The position numbers and the translations under genes were made by a program. 5,029 nt of DNA, from assembly GCA_052246295.1 (NCBI GenBank), contig JBQQCO010000050.1; one strand, given 5' to 3'. Every line of letters begins with the position of its first letter. The first letter of the stretch is position 1. Positions 1 to 5,029 of the stretch are shown here, piece by piece. The notes beneath the pieces are model-generated. The model saw only the letters and a program-made list of their open reading frames with translations, did not search any database and had not been told where the DNA came from. This DNA comes from Piscibacillus sp052246295. Lineage in GTDB: Bacteria; Bacillota; Bacilli; Bacillales; Alkalibacillaceae.

Positions 1-9
1 TTTGGTCAT

Positions 10-34
10 AAAAAAAGAGGTGGTTAACACCTCT
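10..34 (-). terminator. Rho-independent terminator closing the tail transcript
   Basis: On the minus strand, AGAGGTG (34-28), a 5-base loop (TTAAC) and CACCTCT (22-16) form a perfect 7-bp stem. It is followed at once by a run of T (six more bases, 15-10). It starts 20 bp after the stop of the 72-residue gene. On the plus strand the stem is followed by CGTACTCCC, not a T-run, so it acts in one direction. The stem is short but the T-run is good, so it is likely functional, possibly with some read-through into the next module. Confidence 0.85.
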
Positions 35-53
35 CGTACTCCCAACAAGTTAA

Positions 54-272
54 TTATGCTGTAAAACGTTCCGTCAATTTCTCTTTAACTAGGCTTTCTA
101 ACCCATCTAAACCAGGGTTAGCTTCGTATTCTTCGGCTGTAACTGGAACATATCCATTTACGTTTAATTGCTTGTCTGGATCTTCTCCCCTAAAATGAAC
201 ATGCACTCGATCCTCGTCCTTCACTCTTACAAAGTTCACGTTATTTACTTTAATGTTGAGTTGATTAATCAT
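54..272 (-). CDS. Small phage protein of unknown function, last gene of the transcript (72 aa)
   Basis: This is a short acidic protein with no membrane segment, signal peptide or cysteine, so it is not a typical holin. The first half alternates polar and hydrophobic residues (QLNIKVNNVNFVRVKD, then VHVHFRGED and LNVNGYVPV), suggesting a small beta-sheet. The second half (TAEEYEANPGLDGLESLVKEKLTERF) reads as one or two helices. The ATG overlaps the end of the 124-residue gene by 8 bp (ATGATTAA), and AAAAGGAGA (289-281) is placed 8 bases upstream, so translation is probably coupled. A terminator lies 20 bp after its stop. Its position after a tail-fibre gene suggests a tail or accessory virion role, but this is inference from context only. 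The compact fold, strong ribosome binding site and operon position make it a real gene despite its length. Confidence 0.85.
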   Translation of the reverse strand: MINQLNIKVNNVNFVRVKDEDRVHVHFRGEDPDKQLNVNGYVPVTAEEYEANPGLDGLESLVKEKLTERFTA

Positions 273-639
273 CTTTCATCTCTCCTTTTAAAATTTTGTG
301 AGTTAATGATAGGGCTTTAGCACTTACTTTAATGTCGTCCAAATCATTAATATCAATCTTTTGTAGATTGACCTTAACTTCTTGGGCCATAAGCTCATCT
401 ATTTCTTGTTTAAACGTTTCTAACTTGTCTTCTTTAATGCGTACTCGTCCATTTTCTAAATCTTTTTCTTTGTACTTTTGTACAATTTTATCTCGCAATT
501 TTTGAGCTGACTGATATTCATCAGCTACTTTTCGTAGGTTTAATTGCAATTTAAAAGCTACCGCGACGGGTAGCTCTTTGTTGGCTAATTCAGATAAACC
601 TTCCTGAAGTTCATAGATATCTTTAACGGTTAATTGCAT
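265..639 (-). CDS. Small phage protein of unknown function, tail-module accessory, mostly helical (124 aa)
   Basis: I do not recognise this protein with certainty. It has no signal peptide or membrane segment. The sequence is highly charged and predicted by eye to be mostly alpha-helical: an N-terminal helical part (KDIYELQEGLSELANKELP), a long Lys/Glu/Gln-rich helix around residues 30-60, and a C-terminal part with FKQEIDELMAQEVKVNL then a short hydrophobic and acidic stretch (KIDINDLDDIKV). This layout is like the small proteins encoded just after tail-fibre genes in Gram-positive phages, including the DUF1617 type, but the link is a weak resemblance. The start is well supported: AGAGGAGG (654-647) lies 7 bases before the ATG, and that ATG shares one base with the TAA of the tail gene (TAATG), a classic reinitiation arrangement. 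Possible roles are tail assembly or an accessory virion protein; neither is shown. Confidence 0.88.
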   Translation of the reverse strand: MQLTVKDIYELQEGLSELANKELPVAVAFKLQLNLRKVADEYQSAQKLRDKIVQKYKEKDLENGRVRIKEDKLETFKQEIDELMAQEVKVNLQKIDINDLDDIKVSAKALSLTHKILKGEMKDD

Positions 640-1004
640 TATGACGCCTCCTCTAATTGTCTCACGCGTTCTTTTAATAGTTGATTTTCAATTTCTAAAT
701 CATTGATGCGTTCATCATGATTGTATATATGAGTTATGATCTCTTGCTGCCCTTTCCATAGAATTGCAGATATATTCCCGTGATTAATGGCTTCTCCTTC
801 ATCGTCTAGGACTTCAACCGGTGTCTTCTTATCTTCTCCAATAACAAATCCATAGCGAGTATAGTTCATACCTCGTTCAACTTCATCTATACGTTTAAAT
901 GAATATAAATCTGCATCGACAATAATCTCTAATGCATTGATAGTTAACAATTCAATATCTTGCTTAAGTTCTTCAAGAGAGCTTTCGTTAAACGAACTTG
1001 CATT
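639..1004 (-). other. Region encoding an S74-type intramolecular chaperone/autocleavage domain
   Basis: The last ~120 residues of the tail protein carry the layout of the S74 peptidase family, whose members include phage K1F-type endosialidase and phage GA-1 neck appendage proteins. A Ser-Ser pair precedes SLEELKQDI, with Ser1276 and Lys1281 spaced as I recall for the Ser-Lys dyad. Next come a segment read as ALEIIVDADLYSFKR, the YGFVIGED segment, and a C-terminal heptad coiled coil (residues ~1359-1388). In this family the domain trimerises and folds the fibre, then cuts itself off. If cleavage occurs just before Ser1276, a 113-residue piece would be released. The family call is by pattern; the exact active residues are inferred. 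Confidence 0.65.
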
Positions 1005-4000
1005 AACAGGTTGGTAAACCGTCGTGTTGGAGCCTTGCCAAAAATCTCCATCCGTCACACGTAGCCGACTCGAAACACCCAGGTAACCAGCACTATTACC
1101 ACTTTGAGTAAAGTCAATATAACCTGCTACGACGTGGCCTATGCCTTGACCAACATACACATTACCAGTCTTACTAATAGTAAAATATCTATCGCGACTC
1201 CCACCATATTCTCCTCTATATTCAAAATTTAGATTACCATTGGCCAGGTTCATATCCCAAACAGCATTATAGGTGTCATATCTTCTTAGTAAAAAATGCT
1301 CTTCCCAGCCACTCTGTTTAGTCACTGACGTGGTCCTAGCATCTAATCCGATGGTTCCACCCCAATTACGGATGTTGAAATAATAGTCTGGTTGTTGATC
1401 CACAAATCCTAAGAATGCTTCACCTAACCCTTCATGAAAAGTACCTAAAATAAATTCTTCTGACGTGTTAGGTTCAAAGTAAATAGTGGAAGGATTAGCA
1501 CCTTGAAATTCGTATTCATCGGTTACAATAGCTAGACGATCGTCACCCTCTCCATCTCTTACAATTAACCCTTTATCATTAAGGTGGATACTTGTATGTC
1601 CACTACCCGCATTTTGGACGATTTCGCCACCTTCTATATAAGCTCCATATATATTTCCAGCGTAAATATCTCCTAAATCATCCGTAATGTCAGATAACAC
1701 CGTCACAGCACCCACAAGATTAATTTTACTGGATTGAATTGTAGTGGATTCGCTAGATAGATTGATCGCTGAAATAACGCCATCTTTTTCAACTCTTAGA
1801 TCAATCTCACCTTCAAGCCCATCAATATTTAACTCTGCCGTCGTCACACGTTCTTCTATGCCGTCCACAACCGTTGAATCGGCTTTCAAACTGATTGTGC
1901 TATTCAGACCATCAATATCCGATTCAGCGCTTGTTATACGTGTTTCTAGACCATCTACCACTGTTGAATCTGCTTTAAGAACGATTTCACTTTCCAGAGC
2001 ATTAATATCGACTTCAGCAGTGCTGACTCGACTTTCTATTTCATCTACCACTGTTGAATCTGCTTTTAAGGCAATTTCATTGCTATGCTGCGTAATGGTG
2101 GATTCCGCATCGGTTACTCGTCCTTCTAAAACATCAAACACACTTGATTCAACTTTCGATTCAATTTCAGTTGATAATTGAGTAATGGAGCTTGAATGAT
2201 TAGATACGGTTACATCTAAATCATCAATCTGATCTTGTACATCTTCAGGTGCTGGTGTCCAATCGGTTGCTTTATTGCCTTTTTCGACTTGAGGAGCAGA
2301 AAAGTAAGTAATGTTTCCTGATTCTTTACAATCGTAAAAATACACCCAAAGATCATTCACAATGTCTTGACCCGTTTCATTTTTAAAAGTGAATGTTAAC
2401 CTTTTCCATTCACCTAATCCTGCAAAAGAACCACTACTTTTCAATGTAATTCTGTCTGTACCGTCATATAAGATAAGTCTAGAACCACTATCGTTAGTCA
2501 TGTCGTTGTTTTCGTCTAACTTCACGTATATAGAAGCTGTCCATACTTCTCCTTCTTTTATTCCATTAGGAAATCTGTGTATCCTTATAGGTGGAGTACC
2601 ACTTTGTATTTTCGTTACTTTATACACATCTTCTCCTGTTTCATGTGTTTGCGTATCGTCAACGATTATATCGTGATAGTCAGAGTTTCCTCTTTGAGTA
2701 TAATCTTTTCGACTAACATAGTTTCTTCCGCCAACTTCAATATCAGCAATAACGCCATCAACATAAGTCGCATCAACCTTACTACTGATTTGATCAGCCA
2801 TTATATTCAGTTGGGTACTATGATCCTCTATCGTGCCTTCAAGATTGTCTACTCTTGTTGAATCAGCTTTTAATCCAATTGCTGTTTCGTGCTGACCTAG
2901 TGTGGTGCTATGACTATCTAATTCTTGAACCACACCGTTCATGTCAGTTTCATACTCGGTCACGCTCACATAATTTAGAAGACGATCATCCACTTCTTCT
3001 ATTGTGTAGACATCAGCTTTATTCGCTTTATCAACCAATTGACCATCTACATATTCAATTCCCGCTTTGTCAGCTAGGTCATTCGCTATCTGTTGCATTT
3101 CATTGTTATAAACCTCTTTTGCAACAGCATAGTTTTGAGCATCAATCAACGCTTGTTCAGAAACCGTATCAGCATAACTTTCAGCGTTTGACTGAGCTTC
3201 ACTGGCTACCGTATCAGCATGGGATTTCGCGTTATTTTCTGCTTGATTGGATTTATCTTGAGCACCTTCGGGCGTCTCTGCACCTACCTCCGCTGCCTCT
3301 GTTGGAGATATCTTTTCCCAATCGAATCCATTATGGACTTTTGGGACATTCGGCGTCTGAGAGGTATCAATCCAAATGACTTCTGGATCTAAAGGTTCCA
3401 CATCTTGACTGATTTTTTTCTTTTCGGCGTATGATTCGGTATATTCATTGGCATTCACCATGGCTTGATAACTTTCTTCATCTGCATATTCTTTTGAGGC
3501 TTCTAAGTTTTCCTGGGCTTGTTGGATACGTTCTTGTTCTTCTTGTGAGACACGACTTTCTGCATAATCAATTGCTTGTTGCATCCGTTCAGTTGATAAT
3601 TTCACTGGCAATTCTTGTTGTTCGATACCCATTAATTCATTAAATCGATCATTAAGTTTTTTCATTAAGGTCGGTTGTGCTTCTCCAAATGTTGCCTCTA
3701 ACGTAAACCCATTTGCCTCATGTATTTCTCTAATCTCGGTGATGGGTGCGTTCATGGTGATATTCCACTTTTTATTAAATACTTCGACGACATCACCTAA
3801 CCGAAAATCCACTTCATATTCAAACGGAGTTGACATCGCAAATTCGTTGTGTCGATTGTTGTGAACGGGGGTTAAGATTTGAGCTTCCAAGAAAAACGTC
3901 GTTTCATGCTCTCTCAATTTGCTACGTCCACGTTCTTTCAATTGATCTTCAATTTCATCCTCTGGAACATCTTCATTCCCCTCATCGTTTTCATCCATAC

Positions 4001-4805
4001 CAACATCTCTAGCATCAATAAAAATTTCAGCACGTTCAATCCCTTTTAAATGATCTCCCACTTGAACAATGGTTCGATCCTTTCCCTCGCCTTGCCCTCC
4101 AACATAGCCAACATTTTTATAATGTTGATGGCTATCAACAAACTGTTGCGTCTTAATAGTGGCAAAATCAGGACTGAAAAATACAGGCGGAAAATCTGGA
4201 TTGTCACGGGTGACATCACGTGGCTCTACTACATCAAAAATCCATTTGCCACGTTCCATATCCGCATACATCACAAAACCTAAATTACCTTGTTTGGCAA
4301 TATCCGATATTTCATCAGCGACATTTTTTAAACGGGATTCCCATTCAACGTGTTCACCGCGTTTTTGGTCAGCCGCTACTTCAACAAAATCAATTTTCCG
4401 ATTCGGATTGGCCGGGTCTACTAAATGATTTCGGACATAATGTTTCATAACGGTTTCAGCTGGTCCACTTATTCGATCATAGTCCGTGTTGGATGGAGGG
4501 ATCGTTATGCGTTGATCTAACACGCCTTCTAATGTAACACCTGTAATCTTCCAATTTTCAGTGACTTTACCATTCTGATCAAGCGCAATCTCACGATGTC
4601 GAATAAGCATCGCCTTATCAGGTCGTTTATCTAACACTATTAAATGGCCTTTTTGAAAATAATCGGCTCCTTCGACATATTGATTAATATGAAATTCAAA
4701 AGAGCCTATTTCATAAAACTTGGGATTGAATATGAGTGATAGATAATTATCTGTCTCATACAATAAATTCAATTGTTGATCATAGACTCTAACTGGTTGG
4801 GTCAT
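639..4805 (-). CDS. Multidomain phage tail hub/fibre protein: ReqiPepy6 Gp37-like N-terminus, coiled-coil stalk, carbohydrate-binding-like module, S74-type C-terminal chaperone
   Basis: This 1388-residue structural protein probably anchors at the tail tip and reaches out to the host surface. Residues about 4-380 resemble the Siphovirus ReqiPepy6 Gp37-like family, a tail/baseplate hub type, with an acidic insert at 270-293. Residues 380-465 are a charged Gln/Glu-rich helix. Residues 474-509 hold a linker of the VIWIDTSQTPNVPKV type, common in Gram-positive phage tail proteins. A coiled-coil stalk follows (about 515-690 and 857-1005) with 30-residue repeats. It is interrupted at about 690-851 by a jelly-roll-like module that starts GGRNYV and ends KATDWTPAPEDV. 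After a phage-tail-type junction (about 1005-1062, DGVISAINLSS then IYGAYIEGGEI), a beta-rich distal part runs to about 1268. Residues 1268-1388 look like an S74 intramolecular chaperone (SSLEELKQDI, GFVIGED, terminal coiled coil). I chose the ATG at 4805 over the GTG at 4817 because AGGTGG lies 8 bases before the ATG. The TAA stop overlaps the next ATG. Domain names come from pattern recognition, not a search. Confidence 0.93.
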   Translation of the reverse strand: MTQPVRVYDQQLNLLYETDNYLSLIFNPKFYEIGSFEFHINQYVEGADYFQKGHLIVLDKRPDKAMLIRHREIALDQNGKVTENWKITGVTLEGVLDQRITIPPSNTDYDRISGPAETVMKHYVRNHLVDPANPNRKIDFVEVAADQKRGEHVEWESRLKNVADEISDIAKQGNLGFVMYADMERGKWIFDVVEPRDVTRDNPDFPPVFFSPDFATIKTQQFVDSHQHYKNVGYVGGQGEGKDRTIVQVGDHLKGIERAEIFIDARDVGMDENDEGNEDVPEDEIEDQLKERGRSKLREHETTFFLEAQILTPVHNNRHNEFAMSTPFEYEVDFRLGDVVEVFNKKWNITMNAPITEIREIHEANGFTLEATFGEAQPTLMKKLNDRFNELMGIEQQELPVKLSTERMQQAIDYAESRVSQEEQERIQQAQENLEASKEYADEESYQAMVNANEYTESYAEKKKISQDVEPLDPEVIWIDTSQTPNVPKVHNGFDWEKISPTEAAEVGAETPEGAQDKSNQAENNAKSHADTVASEAQSNAESYADTVSEQALIDAQNYAVAKEVYNNEMQQIANDLADKAGIEYVDGQLVDKANKADVYTIEEVDDRLLNYVSVTEYETDMNGVVQELDSHSTTLGQHETAIGLKADSTRVDNLEGTIEDHSTQLNIMADQISSKVDATYVDGVIADIEVGGRNYVSRKDYTQRGNSDYHDIIVDDTQTHETGEDVYKVTKIQSGTPPIRIHRFPNGIKEGEVWTASIYVKLDENNDMTNDSGSRLILYDGTDRITLKSSGSFAGLGEWKRLTFTFKNETGQDIVNDLWVYFYDCKESGNITYFSAPQVEKGNKATDWTPAPEDVQDQIDDLDVTVSNHSSSITQLSTEIESKVESSVFDVLEGRVTDAESTITQHSNEIALKADSTVVDEIESRVSTAEVDINALESEIVLKADSTVVDGLETRITSAESDIDGLNSTISLKADSTVVDGIEERVTTAELNIDGLEGEIDLRVEKDGVISAINLSSESTTIQSSKINLVGAVTVLSDITDDLGDIYAGNIYGAYIEGGEIVQNAGSGHTSIHLNDKGLIVRDGEGDDRLAIVTDEYEFQGANPSTIYFEPNTSEEFILGTFHEGLGEAFLGFVDQQPDYYFNIRNWGGTIGLDARTTSVTKQSGWEEHFLLRRYDTYNAVWDMNLANGNLNFEYRGEYGGSRDRYFTISKTGNVYVGQGIGHVVAGYIDFTQSGNSAGYLGVSSRLRVTDGDFWQGSNTTVYQPVNASSFNESSLEELKQDIELLTINALEIIVDADLYSFKRIDEVERGMNYTRYGFVIGEDKKTPVEVLDDEGEAINHGNISAILWKGQQEIITHIYNHDERINDLEIENQLLKERVRQLEEAS
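1800..2159 (-). repeat. Four tandem 90-bp repeats encoding 30-residue coiled-coil units of the fibre stalk
   Basis: Residues 883-1002 of the large protein divide into four consecutive 30-residue units. The last three begin with the same words, LKADSTVVDE or LKADSTVVDG, followed by an I/L-E-x-R-V/I-x-x-A-E pattern. The first unit (SKVESSVFDVLEGRV) has diverged. The DNA also keeps the repeat: minus-strand versions of AAAGCAGATTCAACAGTGG recur with few changes every 90 bp around 2050-2070, 1960-1980 and 1870-1890. The hydrophobic spacing suits a trimeric coiled coil. A fifth, separated copy (LKADSTRVDNLEG) lies at about 2784-2873, on the other side of the inserted module. The regular unit length with conserved DNA suggests growth by duplication or unequal recombination. 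Confidence 0.85.
2253..2738 (-). other. Region encoding a jelly-roll, carbohydrate-binding-like module within the tail protein
   Basis: Residues about 690-851 differ from the surrounding helical stalk. They are rich in beta-prone segments and aromatic residues (GEVWTASIYVKL, GEWKRLTFTFKN, DLWVYFYDC), open with VGGRNYV and close with APQVEKGNKATDWTPAPED. This opening and closing pair is, from knowledge of the families, typical of carbohydrate-binding-like cassettes in tail proteins of Gram-positive phages. Such modules are thought to bind cell-wall polysaccharide or stabilise the fibre. The only cysteine I see in the protein lies here, in YDCKES. The ligand cannot be read from the sequence. 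The boundaries are approximate. Confidence 0.6.
2742..2873 (-). repeat. Separated copy and partial copy of the same stalk repeat
   Basis: Residues 645-674 of the large protein (starting LKADSTRVDNLEG) match the 30-residue unit of the tandem block at 1800-2159. They are followed by a shortened unit (SKVDATYVDGVIADI) that runs straight into the jelly-roll-like module. The repeat block is therefore split in two by that module. The match is clear at the protein level and in part of the DNA (TTGTTGAATCAGCTTTTAA at 2858-2876, plus strand). Confidence 0.7.
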
Positions 4806-4807
4806 GT

Positions 4808-5029
4808 CTATCGCCACCTACCAATAGCTTGAACTCTTGCTGTATAAGCTGACTCTGAATAAACTGTACTCATACATCTAATATAAACACCCTCACCTTC
4901 AGTTCCCCCTGTTGTCGTAATCCATCGATTAAAGGCGGACATATCACCCGTCACTACAACAGTCCCAGGTCCATTAAAAGGCTTAGGATATTCCCAATAC
5001 GTAGATTCAGCACTTTGATATAAAGGCTT
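4808..5029 (-). CDS. C-terminal fragment of a probable phage tail protein, function unknown (5' end outside window)
   Basis: An open frame enters from the right edge and runs 73 codons to a TAG stop at 4810-4808. Its start lies outside the window. The visible part is rich in Gly, Thr, Val and aromatic residues and ends in VQAIGRWR. That composition suggests a beta-structured domain; no coiled coil or membrane segment is visible. Its stop codon is 2 bp before the ATG of the large tail protein, and that gene's ribosome binding site lies inside this frame, so the two are almost certainly co-transcribed and translationally coupled. In siphovirus tail modules the gene just before a hub or tail-tip protein is often the distal tail protein or another tail-tip component. 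This assignment rests on position only, because I do not recognise the family from the fragment. The reading frame is convincing; the function is inferred. Confidence 0.75.
   Translation of the reverse strand, partial: KPLYQSAESTYWEYPKPFNGPGTVVVTGDMSAFNRWITTTGGTEGEGVYIRCMSTVYSESAYTARVQAIGRWR
4814..4819 (-). promoter_or_regulatory. Ribosome binding site that decides the start of the large tail gene
   Basis: On the minus strand AGGTGG (4819 to 4814) is followed by 8 bases and then ATG at 4805-4803, which is near-ideal Shine-Dalgarno spacing. The GTG at 4817-4815 lies inside this motif and has no purine-rich site at a suitable distance upstream, so starting there would add four residues (MAID) with no translation signal. 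The site lies within the last codons of the upstream gene, which fits translational coupling. Confidence 0.75.

Noticed and set aside
1..9. ATG at 9-7 on the minus strand right after the terminator as the start of a next gene
   Set aside because: It is preceded by the terminator's T-run with no ribosome binding site, and only three codons are visible.
54..272. The 72-residue gene as a holin or haemolysin-like lysis protein, suggested by its place after tail genes
   Set aside because: It has no hydrophobic membrane segment and is acidic and soluble in character, so a holin role is not supported.
1800..2159. Regularly spaced repeats that might suggest a CRISPR-like array
   Set aside because: The repeats are directly adjacent 90-bp units without distinct spacers, stay in frame and encode a coiled coil, so they are protein-coding repeats.
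1744..3643. Several long plus-strand open frames (for example 1744-2181 and 2855-3379) opposite the tail gene
   Set aside because: They lie entirely within the clear minus-strand coding region, have Ser/Leu/His-rich low-quality sequences, lack convincing ribosome binding sites, and overlap each other. They are shadows of the repetitive Asp/Glu/Ser-rich tail protein.
3656..3668. A-rich run (ATGAAAAAACTT on the minus strand) as a possible frameshift slippery site or internal start
   Set aside because: The run is not in the X-XXY-YYZ register for the reading frame, no alternative frame extends usefully from it, and there is no ribosome binding site before the ATG.
4123..4140. Perfect 7-bp hairpin (TGTTGAT, 4-base loop, ATCAACA) inside the tail gene
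   Set aside because: It is A+T-rich, has no T-run after it and lies in a conserved coding stretch (VDSHQHY). It is most likely chance.

Overview
The window looks like part of a tail module from a tailed (siphovirus-type) phage or prophage of a low-GC Gram-positive bacterium, most likely a Bacillaceae-type Firmicute. The evidence is the A+T-rich DNA, the strong AGGAGG-type ribosome binding sites, the tight gene packing with overlapping start and stop codons, and a large protein whose N-terminus resembles the ReqiPepy6 Gp37-like tail/baseplate family. The sequence alone does not show whether it is a free phage or an integrated prophage. No integrase, attachment site or host gene is present.

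All genes lie on the minus strand, so transcription runs from high to low coordinates. In that order there are: (1) the last 73 codons of a gene that enters from the right edge (4808-5029), probably another tail component; (2) a 1388-residue multidomain tail protein (639-4805); (3) a 124-residue, mostly helical small protein of unknown function (265-639); (4) a 72-residue small protein of unknown function (54-272); and (5) a rho-independent terminator (10-34). The genes are separated by 2 bp or overlap by 1 and 8 bp, which indicates one transcript with translational coupling that ends at the terminator. No promoter is visible, so it must lie upstream, beyond position 5029.

The large protein fills 83% of the window. 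In order it has a baseplate-hub-like N-terminus, a helical linker, a 'WIDTS' linker motif of the kind seen in phage tail proteins, a coiled-coil stalk built on a 30-residue repeat, a jelly-roll, carbohydrate-binding-like cassette inserted into that stalk, a beta-rich distal section, and a C-terminal S74-type intramolecular chaperone with a plausible Ser-Lys self-cleavage pair. The inferred role is to anchor at the tail tip, extend as a trimeric fibre and bind the cell surface. The two small downstream proteins are probably tail-associated or accessory products, placed where tail genes give way to the next module.

No wholly new system is evident. The points most worth checking are the hub-stalk-chaperone fusion, the cassette placed between repeat blocks, the 90-bp tandem repeats, and the uncharacterised pair of small coupled genes.
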